From Pedococcus sp. 5OH_020 (GTDB lineage Bacteria > Actinomycetota > Actinomycetes > Actinomycetales > Dermatophilaceae): DNA of 64,000 bases. Positions 35,669 to 45,904 of the stretch are shown piece after piece. The position numbers were made by a program, and so were the translations under genes. How positions within the stretch are numbered: position 1 is the stretch's first letter; each line of letters opens with the position of its first letter. Location of the stretch: assembly GCF_027812955.1 (NCBI RefSeq), contig NZ_JAPYZV010000003.1:372001-436000 (forward strand), in the 5' to 3' direction. The notes under the pieces were generated by a model. It searched no databases. It was not told where the DNA came from and saw nothing but the letters and a program-made list of their open reading frames with translations.

Positions 35669-36790
35669 TCAGAGAGCCTCCTGCACCGAGGCCGGGCCGA
35701 GGAAGTCCCCGCTGTCCTGGTGGTCCTCAGGTGTGGTGACCGTGGGCACGACGTCGTGCATCTGGATCTCGCCGCTCTCGATCTGCTCTGCCCAGTGGCA
35801 CGCCACCCGATGGCTCGGCGGTACGCCGTCGATACTCACCACACGCAGCTCGGGCCGCTCGGTGTCGCACCGCGTCTCCTGGCGCCAGGGGCATCGGGTG
35901 TGGAACCGGCACCCCTTCGGCGGGTTGGCAGGCGAGGGCAGGTCACCCTTGAGCAGGATCCGCTCGCGCCGGTCCTCTATCAGCGGGTCCGGGACAGGCA
36001 CCGCCGACATCAGCGCGCGGGTGTAGGGGTGCAGCGGCGTGGTGTAGAGGTCCTCCGCCTCCGCCTCCTCGACGAGGGCACCGAGATACATCACGCCGAT
36101 GCGGTCGCTGATGTGGCGCACCACAGCGAGGTCGTGCGCGACGACGAGGTAGGTCAGCCCGAACTCGTCCTGCAGCTCCTCCAGCAGGTTAATGACCTGC
36201 GCCTGCACCGACACGTCCAGCGCGGACACCGGCTCGTCCGCCACGATGAGCTTCGGGTTGACCGACAGCGCCCGCGCGATGCCGATCCGCTGACGCTGGC
36301 CCCCCGAGAACTCGTGCGGGTACTTGGACAGCGCCGCGACCGGCAAGCCCACCGCCTTGAGGAGGTCCCGGAGGCGCCTGTTCGCCTGCTTCTCGTCCTG
36401 CGTGAGCCCATGAGCCTTCATCCCCTCGAGAAGCAGCGACTCGACCGACTGTCGAGGGTCGAGGCTGCCCATGGGGTCCTGGAAGACCATCTGGATGTCC
36501 TGGCGCTTGCGGCGGAGCTCCTCGCCCTTCAACGAGGCGATGTCGACACCGTCGAACTCCACCGCCCCCTCGGTCGGTGGCTCGAGGTTGAGGATGGCGC
36601 GGCCGAGGGTGGACTTCCCACAGCCGGACTCGCCCACCAGCCCATACGTCTCGCCGCGCCGGATCTGCAGGTCCACCCCGTCGACGGCGTAGACATGGCC
36701 GACGGTCCGGTCGAAGATGACGCCCTTCTTGATCGGGAAGTGCACCTTGACGCCCTTGACGTCGACGAGCACGTCCTGGGTGACGGTCAC
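35669..36790 (-). CDS. oppF: Peptide ABC transporter ATP-binding protein (OppF/DppF-like)
   Basis: A 373-residue ATPase, the second of a heterodimeric pair. Walker [11 protein letters not shown]-loop QDPMGSLDP, signature FSGGQRQRIGIARAL, Walker B LIVADEPVSALD and switch AHDLAVV are complete. The C-terminal oligo_HPY region has CRFHTRCP and further Cys, which in this group can bind an iron-sulfur cluster (known for some members, not shown here). GTG start overlaps the oppD stop as GTGA. Confidence 0.95.
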   Translation of the reverse strand: MTVTQDVLVDVKGVKVHFPIKKGVIFDRTVGHVYAVDGVDLQIRRGETYGLVGESGCGKSTLGRAILNLEPPTEGAVEFDGVDIASLKGEELRRKRQDIQMVFQDPMGSLDPRQSVESLLLEGMKAHGLTQDEKQANRRLRDLLKAVGLPVAALSKYPHEFSGGQRQRIGIARALSVNPKLIVADEPVSALDVSVQAQVINLLEELQDEFGLTYLVVAHDLAVVRHISDRIGVMYLGALVEEAEAEDLYTTPLHPYTRALMSAVPVPDPLIEDRRERILLKGDLPSPANPPKGCRFHTRCPWRQETRCDTERPELRVVSIDGVPPSHRVACHWAEQIESGEIQMHDVVPTVTTPEDHQDSGDFLGPASVQEAL

Positions 36791-37809
36791 CGGGTCACCT
36801 CCACAGGGTTGAAGCACCGCAGGGCGCGTCCGCCCTCCTCCTCCAGCCGTGGGGTCTGCTCCACACAGACATCCAGCGTGTTCGGGCAGCGGGGGGCGAA
36901 GGCGCAGGCGCTGGTCCAGGGAAGGTTGTCCGACACGGATCCGGGGATCGGGGTCAGCTTCTCGCCGCGCGCGCCGTCGAGCCGTGGGATCGAGGCGAGG
37001 AGTCCGTAGGTGTACGGATGGCGAGGGGCGGCGAAGAGGGGATGGCGGTCGCCGCGCTCCACGATGCGGCCGGCATAGAGGACGTTGACGCGGTCGACCA
37101 GCCCTGCGACCACGCCGAGGTCGTGGGTGATCATGACCAGCGCCGTGCCGGTGTCCTCGACCAGGTCCTTGAGCAGCGCGAGGATCTGAGCCTGGATCGT
37201 CACGTCGAGAGCGGTCGTCGGTTCGTCGGCGATGAGCAGGCGCGGCTCGCACGCGAGGGCCATGGCGATGAGCGCGCGCTGGCGCATCCCGCCGGACAGC
37301 TGGTGCGCGTAGTCCTTGAGCCGCCGCTCAGGATCCGGGATGCCGACCTTGTCGAGCATGTCACGCGCGATAGGCGTTGCGGCCTTGCGCGAGAGCCCGC
37401 GATGCCGCTCGAGGACCTCGGTGACCTGTACCCCGATCGGTACCACCGGGTTCAACGAGGACAGCGGGTCCTGGAAGATCATGCCGAGGTCGCGTCCACG
37501 CCGGTCCCGCATCTGCTCCGGGGACAGCTTGAGCAGGTCGCTGCCACCGTAGAGCACCTCTCCCTCGACCTTGACGCCGCGCGTCGGTAGCAGCCCCATG
37601 ATGGCCAGCGACGTCACGGACTTGCCGCAGCCGGACTCGCCGACCAGGCCGACGGTCTGACCGGCGCGCACGTCGAAGCTGACGCCGTCGACTGCCACGA
37701 ACGGCTTCTCCCCGGACCGCTGGAAGGTGACGCGCAGGTCGCGGACCGACAGAAGGGGCCCGTCGTCGGGGCCACGCCCCGTCCGGACGTTCTCGATGGT
37801 CTCAGTCAT
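36787..37809 (-). CDS. oppD: Peptide ABC transporter ATP-binding protein (OppD/DppD-like)
   Basis: A 340-residue ATPase with Walker [11 protein letters not shown]-loop QDPLSSLNP, signature [15 protein letters not shown], Walker [13 protein letters not shown] and H-loop THDLGVV. The C-terminal oligo_HPY part includes CAFAPRCP. It pairs with the next gene to power the OppBC pore. Its ATG lies 6 bp after the permease gene stop, so it belongs to the same transcript. Confidence 0.95.
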   Translation of the reverse strand: MTETIENVRTGRGPDDGPLLSVRDLRVTFQRSGEKPFVAVDGVSFDVRAGQTVGLVGESGCGKSVTSLAIMGLLPTRGVKVEGEVLYGGSDLLKLSPEQMRDRRGRDLGMIFQDPLSSLNPVVPIGVQVTEVLERHRGLSRKAATPIARDMLDKVGIPDPERRLKDYAHQLSGGMRQRALIAMALACEPRLLIADEPTTALDVTIQAQILALLKDLVEDTGTALVMITHDLGVVAGLVDRVNVLYAGRIVERGDRHPLFAAPRHPYTYGLLASIPRLDGARGEKLTPIPGSVSDNLPWTSACAFAPRCPNTLDVCVEQTPRLEEEGGRALRCFNPVEVTR

Positions 37810-37815
37810 GGTCCG

Positions 37816-38832
37816 CTACCTCCGGGTCTTGGGGTCGAGGGCCTCGCGCAACGACTCGCCCATCAGCGTGAAGCCCAGCGCCACCACGATGATGCACAGG
37901 GCCGGCCAGACGGCCAGGGCCGGGTAGTCGTAGATGTACTGCTGGGCCGCGCCCAGCATCTGGCCCCACTCGGGCTGGCGGTCGTCGGGGTTTCCCAGGC
38001 CCAGGAAGGACAGTGCTGCGGCGTCGATGATCGCACCGGCGATGACGAGGGTCGCCTGGACGATGACCGGACCGAGCGAGTTGGGCAGCATGTGGCGGAA
38101 CACGATGGCCGACCGCTTCACGCCCAGGGCGCGCGCCGCGAGGACGTGGTCGCTGGCCCGTTGGGCGAGCATGGAGCCACGCAGCAGCCGGGCGAAGATC
38201 GGCACCTGGACGGTCGCGATGGCGATGATGACGGTCCACTGGCTGGGCTGCTTGGCCAGGGCGGCGATGCTGACGGCCAGCAGCAGCGAGGGGATGGACA
38301 GCATCACGTCGACGGCGCGCATCACCACGGAGTCCACCCAGCCGCCGAACGCTCCGGCCAGCGTGCCGAGGGTCAGGCCACCGGCGAAGCCGAACACCGT
38401 GGCACACACGCCCACGACGAGGGTCTGCCTGCTGCCGACGATGAGGCGGGACAGGATGTCGCGCCCGGAGTCGTCCGCGCCCAGCGGGAAGCCGGCCTGG
38501 GGCCCGGGGATGGGGTTGGTCTGCTTGCGCACCTTGTCGATGAGCAGGCCCGCGGTCGGATCGTGAGGCGCGATGAGCGGTGCGAAGATCGCCACCAGGA
38601 CGAACAGCACGGTGATGCCGGCGCCCAGGAGGAACACGGGGTTGCCACGAAGCCGGCGCCAGGCGCTCGCGATGAGCGACACCCCGGCCGTCTCCTCGAC
38701 GTATCCGGCGTCGTCGACACTGACCTCGTCGACCGCCGTGCCGACGGCGGAGCCTGAGCCGGAGGAGGCCGCCAGGTCGTCGATCCGTTGCTTCTTGCCT
38801 CGGGGGGTGAGAGAAGGGGGCACCGAGGTCAC
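37816..38832 (-). CDS. oppC: Peptide ABC transporter permease (OppC/DppC-like)
   Basis: A 338-residue membrane protein. A polar N-terminal stretch of about 60 residues is followed by the first transmembrane segment (LLGAGITVLFVLVAIFAP) and the permease core. The EAA-type loop is AARALGVKRSAIVFRHMLPN. LGADDSGRDILSRLIVG is typical of DppC. GTG at 38832 overlaps the oppB stop as GTGA, the coupling used repeatedly in this operon. Confidence 0.94.
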   Translation of the reverse strand: MTSVPPSLTPRGKKQRIDDLAASSGSGSAVGTAVDEVSVDDAGYVEETAGVSLIASAWRRLRGNPVFLLGAGITVLFVLVAIFAPLIAPHDPTAGLLIDKVRKQTNPIPGPQAGFPLGADDSGRDILSRLIVGSRQTLVVGVCATVFGFAGGLTLGTLAGAFGGWVDSVVMRAVDVMLSIPSLLLAVSIAALAKQPSQWTVIIAIATVQVPIFARLLRGSMLAQRASDHVLAARALGVKRSAIVFRHMLPNSLGPVIVQATLVIAGAIIDAAALSFLGLGNPDDRQPEWGQMLGAAQQYIYDYPALAVWPALCIIVVALGFTLMGESLREALDPKTRR

Positions 38833-39839
38833 CTCGTCCGCACTCGGGGGTCGATCACGGCGTACGCGATGTCGACCAGAAGGTTGATGACCACGAAGGT
38901 GATGGCCGCCATGAGGATGCACACCTGCAGCACCGCATAGTCGCGCCGTTCGAAGGCGATGGCCACAGCCTCGCCGAGCCCGCCGAAGGAGAAGACCCGC
39001 TCGGTGAGGATCGCGCCGACGAGCAGGCCGCCGGTCTGCAGGCCGATGGTCGTGACGACCGGCAGGAGGGCGTTGCGCAGGATGTGCCGCCCCCGGATGA
39101 CCCTGTTGGTCAGGCCCTTGGACTCGGCGGTGCGCACGTAGTCCTCGTCCATGACGTCGAGCACGGACGCCCGGGTGATGCGGAAGATGACCGCGAACGG
39201 GATCGTGGCGAGGGCCAGCGCCGGCAGGATCAGGTGCTTGATGGCGTCCCAGGCGGCGTCCCACTCACGGGTGAGCACGCCGTCCACGACGAAGAAGCCG
39301 GTGACCCGCGTCGCGTCGAGCCCCGGGTCCTGCCGCCCCGACACCGGCAGCCAGTGCAGCTTGATCGCGAACCAGTACTTCAGCAGGAACGCCAGGAAGA
39401 AGACGGGAACGGCGACGCCGATGAGCGAGCCCACCACCGTGCCGTTGTCGAACCAGGTGGCCCTCCGGCGAGCCGCCATGTAGCCGAGCGGGATGCCGAG
39501 AAGCACCGCGAGGATGATCGCGAAGAAGCTCAGCTCCACGGTGGCAGGGAACCGCTGCAGGAAGATCTGGAAGGCGTCCGAGCCTGGCAGCACCCCGGTG
39601 CTGGAGCCGAACTGGCCCTTCAGCGCCCGCTTCACGAACTCCCAGTACTGCACGTAGATGGGCTGGTCGAGCCCGAGGGCCTTCTCCAGGGCGGCGCGCC
39701 GGGCCGGGGTGGCCTTCTCGCCCAGGATCGCCGACACGGTCCCGCCGGGAAGGGACCTCAGCCACAGGAACACGAGCAGCGAGAGGACGATGACCACGCC
39801 CACCATCTGCAACAGCCTGCGCAGGATGAATCTCAGCAC
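38829..39839 (-). CDS. oppB: Peptide ABC transporter permease (OppB/DppB-like)
   Basis: A 336-residue membrane protein that starts LRFILRRLLQM, the typical OppB entry segment. It contains GLDQPIYVQYWEFV and the EAA loop DYVRTAESKGLTNRVIRGRHILRNAL. It forms the pore with OppC. GTG start. The 114-bp gap to oppA holds a strong hairpin that probably lowers transcription of the permease and ATPase genes relative to the binding protein. Confidence 0.94.
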   Translation of the reverse strand: MLRFILRRLLQMVGVVIVLSLLVFLWLRSLPGGTVSAILGEKATPARRAALEKALGLDQPIYVQYWEFVKRALKGQFGSSTGVLPGSDAFQIFLQRFPATVELSFFAIILAVLLGIPLGYMAARRRATWFDNGTVVGSLIGVAVPVFFLAFLLKYWFAIKLHWLPVSGRQDPGLDATRVTGFFVVDGVLTREWDAAWDAIKHLILPALALATIPFAVIFRITRASVLDVMDEDYVRTAESKGLTNRVIRGRHILRNALLPVVTTIGLQTGGLLVGAILTERVFSFGGLGEAVAIAFERRDYAVLQVCILMAAITFVVINLLVDIAYAVIDPRVRTR

Positions 39840-39881
39840 GGTGGCTCAAGCTCCTTCACTCGGCGATGTACTTACTCGCGG

Positions 39882-39918
39882 CTGTGGCCGCCCCAGCGTT
39901 CTGCTGGGACGGCCACAG
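39882..39918 (-). terminator. Intercistronic hairpin between oppA and oppB
   Basis: CTGTGGCCG pairs with CGGCCACAG (9 bp). An internal CCCAGC pairs with GCTGGG around a 5-nt loop, with one mismatch between the stems. No U-run follows on the minus strand. Such hairpins after abundant binding-protein genes usually act as partial terminators or stabilise the upstream mRNA (inference). Confidence 0.6.
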
Positions 39919-39953
39919 TCTTGCGCAAAGTGGTGTCCTAGATCACCCTCACG

Positions 39954-41636
39954 TCACTTGGACACGGTCACCGAGGAGAACGTCTCCGCCGTCAGCGGGC
40001 TGGGGACCAGGCCGTTCATCTTCGGGCTCACGACGAGGGCCGGCGGGGAGTGGCTGATGGCCAGACCGGGCAGGTAGTCCTCCTGGATCTGCTGGTTGAT
40101 CCTCTCGTAGGCGGCGTTGCGCTGCGTCTCGTCCACGATGGCGTCGGCTGCCTGGAGGTCCTTGGAGAGCTGCGGGCCGTACGACGTGGCCTTGGTGTGG
40201 AAGTCGTTCTCCTTGAGGTTGGCGAAGAACGTGCCGATGAAGTTGTCGGCGGAGTTGTAGTCGCCCGTCCAGCCGAGCAGCCACGCGTCGTAGCCACCGT
40301 TGTCCACCGTGTCGAGGTAGCCACCGTTCCACGGCTTGGTGTTGACCTGGACCTTGATGCCGACCTTCTCGAGGTCCGCGCGCAGGGCCTCGTAGATCTT
40401 CTGCGGGTTCGGCATGTAGGGCCGGGACACCTCCGAGGGGTAGGCGAACAGGAGGGTCATGCCCTCGGCGCCGGCCTCCTTGAGCAGGGACTTGGCCTTT
40501 TCGGGGTCGTACGGGTACGGCTTCAGGTTCTTGTTGTACCCGGAAACCGTCTCCGGCATGAACTGCGTCGCGACCGTCGCACCCTCGGGCAGCTGCGTCT
40601 TGACCAGCTGGTCACGGTTCATGGCGTAGTACAGCGCCTGGCGGACCTTCAGGTCCTTGAGCTTCGGGTTGTGCGCAGGGTTGAGGCCGACGTACAGGAT
40701 GTTGAACGCCGGGCGTACGAGCACCTTGTTGCCGGCGTCCTTGAGGCCCTTCCAGTCAGCCGGGTTGGGCAGGTCGTAGCCGTCGATGCTGCCGGCCTCG
40801 AGCTCCTGCCGCCGGGTGGACTCGTCCGGGATGATCTTGAAGACGAGCTTCGCGGTCTTCGCCTTCTCGCCCCAGTAGTCGTCGTTGCGGACGAGGGTGA
40901 CCGTCTTGTTCGCCTCGTCGTACTTGCCGAGCTTGTACGGGCCGGTGCCGACCGGGTTCTTCGAGTACGCGGGGTAGCCGAAGCCCTCGCCCTGCTTGGT
41001 GACGTTGTTGGCGTCACCGGCCTTGAGCGCCTTGGGAGACTGCATGGAGAAGGAGTCGAGCGACAGGGCCGTCGGGAACTTCGACGTCGGCCGGCTGATC
41101 TTGATGACGGCCGTCATGTCGTCCTTGGCGGAGCAGCTCTGGTAGAGCGCGTTCTTGGCGTCGGACTTGAACGCGCCCATGACGTCGGACCAGTATCCGG
41201 CGGGTCCACCCTGTGCGACCTCGTTCTGGTCGAACATGCGGTCCATGTTGTAGCAGACGGCTGCGGCGTTGAAGGCCTCGCCGTCCCAGAACTTCACGCC
41301 GTTACGGAGCTTGAACGTCCACTCCTTGCCGTCGGCCGACGCCTCCCAGCTCGTGGCGAGCTCGGGCTGGATGTCGGCGGTGCCCGGCTTGATGCCGACC
41401 AGGCCCTCCATCATCTGGCGGGTGACGCGGAACGTCTCACCGTCGGTCGCATAGAAGGGGTCGAAGAGCTCGGGGGCACCGGCGGCACCGAAGGTGATGG
41501 TGTCCTTGACGTTACCGCCCGAGCCGGAGCTTTTTGAGCTGGAGCTGGAGCCTCTGTCCGACTGTGCACAGGCCGCCAGCGTGAGCGCCAGCGTCGTCGC
41601 CAAGGCGACCGGGGCCGCCTTCCGCGTGAGCTTCAT
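39954..41636 (-). CDS. oppA: Peptide ABC transporter substrate-binding lipoprotein (OppA-like)
   Basis: A 560-residue lipoprotein with lipobox LAAC (Cys about 23), then a Ser/Gly-rich linker. The SBP_bac_5 (family 5) signature is present: ATSWEASADGKEWTFKLRNG, KFWDGEAFNA and VRQALYYAMNRDQL. It captures peptides or similar solutes at the cell surface and delivers them to OppBC. GAGGT lies before the ATG. It is the first gene of the operon oppA-B-C-D-F. Confidence 0.95.
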   Translation of the reverse strand: MKLTRKAAPVALATTLALTLAACAQSDRGSSSSSKSSGSGGNVKDTITFGAAGAPELFDPFYATDGETFRVTRQMMEGLVGIKPGTADIQPELATSWEASADGKEWTFKLRNGVKFWDGEAFNAAAVCYNMDRMFDQNEVAQGGPAGYWSDVMGAFKSDAKNALYQSCSAKDDMTAVIKISRPTSKFPTALSLDSFSMQSPKALKAGDANNVTKQGEGFGYPAYSKNPVGTGPYKLGKYDEANKTVTLVRNDDYWGEKAKTAKLVFKIIPDESTRRQELEAGSIDGYDLPNPADWKGLKDAGNKVLVRPAFNILYVGLNPAHNPKLKDLKVRQALYYAMNRDQLVKTQLPEGATVATQFMPETVSGYNKNLKPYPYDPEKAKSLLKEAGAEGMTLLFAYPSEVSRPYMPNPQKIYEALRADLEKVGIKVQVNTKPWNGGYLDTVDNGGYDAWLLGWTGDYNSADNFIGTFFANLKENDFHTKATSYGPQLSKDLQAADAIVDETQRNAAYERINQQIQEDYLPGLAISHSPPALVVSPKMNGLVPSPLTAETFSSVTVSK

Positions 41637-41812
41637 GAAATACCTCGCTTGATGTGCGAACTTTGGTCGACCCGGTCGGGCGCCAAGGGTGGTGCGGTGG
41701 GTAGCTCCGCAGATGGCAGGCGTGCGCAAACCTTCTACGGTTGGACGCAGACCCTAGCGAGAACTCCCGTCGCTGGACCCTTGCGCCGAGGAAATTAACA
41801 AAAGTGAGACAC

Positions 41813-42265
41813 ATGCCAGAAAGCACCGCCGGAGGGCTGCGCGCGGTGGTGGGCGCGGCCATCGTCGACGACCTCGCGCGGCCAGCCCGCCTGCTGGCTG
41901 CCCGACGTACCGAGCCACCGGCGCTGGCGGGCGGCTGGGAGCTCCCCGGGGGCAAGGTGGATCCCGGGGAGACAGCGGTCGAGGCCCTGCACCGCGAGCT
42001 GCGGGAGGAGCTCGGCGTCACGGTGCGGCTGGGAGAGCAGGTACGGGGCCCACTGGAGCACGGACGCTGGCCCCTCGGGGACGCGTACGCGATGACGGTC
42101 TGGCTGGCTGTGGTCGTCGAGGGGGAGCCGTCGGCGCTGGAGGACCACGACGCGCTGCAGTGGCTCGACGCCGGGGACCTGTACGCCGTGGGATGGCTGC
42201 CGGCCGACCTGCCCATCGTCGACCACCTGTCCCCGCGGCTGGTCCGAGGGTGCTCAAAACCCTGA
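41813..42265 (+). CDS. MutT-like Nudix hydrolase (8-oxo-dGTP diphosphatase type)
   Basis: A 150-residue enzyme. The Nudix box is complete: GGKVDPGE, then REELGV with REL before it. Upstream sequence [14 protein letters not shown] and WELPGG match the MutT branch, which removes oxidised guanine nucleotides from the pool. Several paralogs with other substrates exist in this family, so the exact role is uncertain. The gene ends 13 bp before typA. An upstream in-frame ATG at 41741 lacks support. Confidence 0.88.
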   Translation: MPESTAGGLRAVVGAAIVDDLARPARLLAARRTEPPALAGGWELPGGKVDPGETAVEALHRELREELGVTVRLGEQVRGPLEHGRWPLGDAYAMTVWLAVVVEGEPSALEDHDALQWLDAGDLYAVGWLPADLPIVDHLSPRLVRGCSKP

Positions 42266-42278
42266 GACAATGGTGCTC

Positions 42279-44162
42279 ATGCCCATGAAGACCCGCGGCG
42301 ACATCCGCAATGTCGCCATCGTTGCCCACGTCGACCACGGAAAGACCACCCTGGTCGACAAGATGCTCTGGGAGGCGGGCGCGTTCGGCGAGCACCAGCA
42401 CGTCGACGAGCGTGCGATGGACTCAGGCGACCTGGAGCGCGAGAAGGGCATCACCATCCTCGCCAAGAACACCGCGATCCACTATGCCGGCAAGGCAGCG
42501 GCCGACGCAGGCCTGGCAGACGGCGCCACGATCAACATCATCGACACTCCGGGCCACGCGGACTTCGGGGGCGAGGTGGAGCGCGGCCTGTCCATGGTCG
42601 ACGGAGTCGTCCTGCTGGTCGACGCGTCCGAGGGGCCGCTTCCACAGACGAGGTTCGTCCTGCGCAAGGCGCTGGCGGCCAGGATGCCCGTGGTCCTGTG
42701 CATCAACAAGGTCGACCGCCCGGACAGCCGCATCGCGGAGGTGGTGGACGAGGTCTACGAGCTCTTCCTCGACCTCGACGCGGACGAGCACCAGATCGAG
42801 TTCCCGATCGTCTACGCCTCGGCCAAGGCCGGTCGTGCGTCGCTGAACCGTCCCGAGAACGGCGGACTGCCCGACGCCGACAACCTCGAGGCGTTGTTCG
42901 CCACCATCCTCGGCACCATCCCGGCCCCCACCTTCGACGACGCGGCTCTGCTGCAGGCGCATGTCACCAACCTCGACGCGTCCAACTTCCTGGGACGCCT
43001 GGCCCTGCTGCGGGTGCACAACGGCACCATCAAGAAGGGTCAGCAGGTGGCCTGGTGCAGAGCCGACGGCACCGTCGAGCGGGTCAAGGTCACCGAGCTG
43101 CTCATGACCGAGGCCCTCGAGCGCAAGCCGGCCGAGTCGGCAGGACCTGGCGACATCATCGCCATTGCCGGCATCCCGGAGATCATGATCGGTGAGACCC
43201 TCGCCGACCCGGAGAACCCCATCCCGCTGCCTGTCATCACGGTCGACGAGCCGGCGATCTCCATGACCATCGGCACGAACACGAGCCCCATGGTGGGCCG
43301 GGTCCGCGGGTCCAAGGTCACGGCGAGGATGGTGAAGGACCGTCTCGACAAGGAGCTGGTCGGCAACGTCTCCCTCCGGGTGCTGCCGACGGAGCGGCCG
43401 GATACCTGGGAGGTCCAGGGCCGCGGTGAGCTGGCTCTGGCGATCCTCGTCGAGCAGATGCGCCGGGAGGGGTACGAGCTGACCGTCGGCAAACCGCAGG
43501 TGGTCACGCGCCAGGTCGACGGCAAGACCCACGAGCCGGTCGAGCGGCTGACCATCGACACGCCGGAGGAGTTCCTCGGCGCGATCACCCAGATCCTCGC
43601 TGCCCGCAAGGGACGCATGGAGCAGATGACCAACCACGGCACGGGCTGGATCCGGATGGAGTTCCTCGTGCCCTCCCGGGGGCTGATCGGGTTCCGCACG
43701 GAGTTCCTCACCGAGACTCGAGGAACCGGGATCGCGCACCATGTCTTCGAGGACTACGAGCCCTGGTTCGGCGCGATCACGACTCGCACCAGCGGCTCCC
43801 TGGTTGCTGACCGCACGGGGGTCGTCACGGCGTACGCCATGGTGAACCTCCAGGAGCGCGGGACCTTGTTCGTCGAGCCCACCACCGAGGTGTACGAGGG
43901 CATGATCGTGGGCGAGAACTCGCGCGCGGACGACATGGACGTCAACATCACCAAGGAGAAGAAGCTGACCAACGTGCGCGCCTCCTCCTCGGACAACTTC
44001 GAGAAGATCGTTCCGCCGCGCAAGCTCAGCCTCGAGCAGTCGCTCGAGTTCTGCCGGGAGGACGAGTGCGTCGAGGTGACGCCGGAGGCGGTACGGATCC
44101 GCAAGGTCGAGCTCGACCAGACCGTGCGCGCCCGCGCTGCTGCCCGGGCGCGCAACGCCTGA
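42279..44162 (+). CDS. typA: Translational GTPase TypA/BipA
   Basis: A 627-residue GTPase related to EF-G, acting on ribosomes under stress. G1 AHVDHGKT (16-23), G3 DTPGHADFGGEV and G4 NKVDRPDS are present, followed by EF-Tu domain 2 and EF-G-like domains ending in RIRKVELDQ. Three close start codons exist (42270, 42279, 42285). 42279 is chosen because TGAGACAAT, an extended -10, lies 7 nt upstream. First gene of a run that continues to vanW. Confidence 0.96.
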   Translation: MPMKTRGDIRNVAIVAHVDHGKTTLVDKMLWEAGAFGEHQHVDERAMDSGDLEREKGITILAKNTAIHYAGKAAADAGLADGATINIIDTPGHADFGGEVERGLSMVDGVVLLVDASEGPLPQTRFVLRKALAARMPVVLCINKVDRPDSRIAEVVDEVYELFLDLDADEHQIEFPIVYASAKAGRASLNRPENGGLPDADNLEALFATILGTIPAPTFDDAALLQAHVTNLDASNFLGRLALLRVHNGTIKKGQQVAWCRADGTVERVKVTELLMTEALERKPAESAGPGDIIAIAGIPEIMIGETLADPENPIPLPVITVDEPAISMTIGTNTSPMVGRVRGSKVTARMVKDRLDKELVGNVSLRVLPTERPDTWEVQGRGELALAILVEQMRREGYELTVGKPQVVTRQVDGKTHEPVERLTIDTPEEFLGAITQILAARKGRMEQMTNHGTGWIRMEFLVPSRGLIGFRTEFLTETRGTGIAHHVFEDYEPWFGAITTRTSGSLVADRTGVVTAYAMVNLQERGTLFVEPTTEVYEGMIVGENSRADDMDVNITKEKKLTNVRASSSDNFEKIVPPRKLSLEQSLEFCREDECVEVTPEAVRIRKVELDQTVRARAAARARNA

Positions 44163-44178
44163 GGCGGCCTGCGGCGCC

Positions 44179-45900
44179 GTGCGGCTCCCCCGGCTCCTCA
44201 CCCGAACCACCGTCGCGGGGGTCGCCCTGCTGGCAATGCTCGGCGCGGCCGCGTGCGAGGGCCGTACGCCGCGCACCACGGGGGCGCCGCACGGACAGCT
44301 CACCCTGCTGTCCTTGGGACCGGTCGCCACCTGGGACCCTCAGCGGCTCTCCAGCCCCCAGGACATCGCGGTCGCGGGCAGGCTCTTCCTCCGCACCCTG
44401 ACGGCCTTTCCCGCCGGTGCGGACGGGGCCGCTCAGCGCAGTCCCGTCGGCGACCTTGCGACCGACACCGGCACTGCGGACGCCAGCCTGAGGACGTGGT
44501 CCTTCACCCTGCGTCACGGGGCGACCTGGCAGGACGGCTCGCCCGTGACGTGCGGGGACGTCCGGTACGGCGTCTCGAGGTCGTTCGCCGCGCCGTTCTC
44601 CACGGAAGGCCTGAACTACCCCCTTGCGCTCCTCGACATCCCCCGCACGCCGGACGGCCGGTCGACGTATGCCGGGCCGTTCTCGGGCACGGGCCAGTCC
44701 GCTTTCGACAGGGCGGTGTCCTGCCACGGGTCGACGGTGACGTTCCGGCTCAGCCTGTCCCTCGCCGACTTCCCCCAGGTGGTGGCCCTGCCGGTGTTCG
44801 CGCCCTACAAGAAGTCGCAGGACAAAGGCCCCGACGGCAGCTATACCGTCTTCTCCGACGGGCCGTACCGGCTGCAGGCGGCCTGGGACCCCAGTAGCGG
44901 TGGCACCTTCGTACGGAACGAGAGGTGGGACAGGACCTCCGACCCGGTGCGCGCGGCCCGGCCGGACTCCCTGCGCTACGTCGAGGGCACCGAGTCCCAG
45001 ACTGCGGTGCAACAGGTCGTCGACGACGCCGGGGCCACCCGGGCCGCGGTCACCCTCGACTCGGCGCCGCCGGCCATGCAGCAGCAGGTGCTCTCGGACC
45101 CCGGGCTGAAGGCGCGCTCGGTCAACCCCGCGGCACAGTTCGTCGACTACCTCGCACCCTCGCTGCGCTCCGCGGTCATGAGGAACGACGACGTCCGCAA
45201 GGCCTTCGCGGTCGCCACCAACCGTGAGGGCTATGTCACCGCGCTCGGCGGCGAGAGCACGGCAGCGCCGGCCTACAGCCTCATCGGCAGCCCGCTGCCC
45301 GCTCACGGCGACGACGACGTCCTCGGCGGCGGTGTCACCGGAGACCCGGCGGCTGCCCGAGACCTCCTTGAGAAGTCCGGCATGACGCTGCCCGTCCCCG
45401 TGCGGGTCGCCTACCGGTCCAGTCCCACGGCGGACAAGGCGATGGCCGCCCTGGTCAACAGGTGGCAGGAGGCCGGCTTCGCCGTCCGGCTCCAGCCCTT
45501 GGACAAGGACTACTTCACGGCGATCTCAACGCCGGGGGCCGCCTCTCGCACCGACGTCTTCTGGGCCAACTGGGCACCGTCGTGGCCGTCGGCCGGCACG
45601 GTGCTCCAACCACTGTTCGACAGCCGGCTCAACCTCACCGGCAGCGGGACCGGACGTGACTACGGGGCTTTCGCCGACCCGGCCGTGGACCGCGAGATGG
45701 GCCGTATCTCCGGGCTGGCGGATGCGGGGACGCGCGCCGCTGCCTGGTCGGCCCTGGACACCACGCTGGTCCGGCGCTCCGCGTACATCGCGCTCGCCCA
45801 GCGCAAGGCGCTGTACGTGGCGGGCAGCGACGTGACGGGTCTGTCCGCCAACGAGGCGCTGGGCGGGTTCGTGGACCTCGCCACGGTGGGTGTGAGATAG
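44179..45900 (+). CDS. lpqW: Lipoprotein of family 5 SBP type, LpqW-like
   Basis: A 573-residue lipoprotein (lipobox AAAC, Cys about 26) of the SBP_bac_5 fold, with WSFTLRHGATWQDGSPV and TCGDVRYGVSRSF. No permease or ATPase genes accompany it. It lies 16 bp after typA and before mshB, the same relation as Mycobacterium Rv1165-Rv1166. LpqW there (Rv1166) uses this fold to control mannosyl lipid and lipoarabinomannan synthesis rather than transport. Assignment rests on fold plus gene order, so it is likely but not certain. GTG start. Confidence 0.75.
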   Translation: MRLPRLLTRTTVAGVALLAMLGAAACEGRTPRTTGAPHGQLTLLSLGPVATWDPQRLSSPQDIAVAGRLFLRTLTAFPAGADGAAQRSPVGDLATDTGTADASLRTWSFTLRHGATWQDGSPVTCGDVRYGVSRSFAAPFSTEGLNYPLALLDIPRTPDGRSTYAGPFSGTGQSAFDRAVSCHGSTVTFRLSLSLADFPQVVALPVFAPYKKSQDKGPDGSYTVFSDGPYRLQAAWDPSSGGTFVRNERWDRTSDPVRAARPDSLRYVEGTESQTAVQQVVDDAGATRAAVTLDSAPPAMQQQVLSDPGLKARSVNPAAQFVDYLAPSLRSAVMRNDDVRKAFAVATNREGYVTALGGESTAAPAYSLIGSPLPAHGDDDVLGGGVTGDPAAARDLLEKSGMTLPVPVRVAYRSSPTADKAMAALVNRWQEAGFAVRLQPLDKDYFTAISTPGAASRTDVFWANWAPSWPSAGTVLQPLFDSRLNLTGSGTGRDYGAFADPAVDREMGRISGLADAGTRAAAWSALDTTLVRRSAYIALAQRKALYVAGSDVTGLSANEALGGFVDLATVGVR

Positions 45901-45904
45901 CCCG

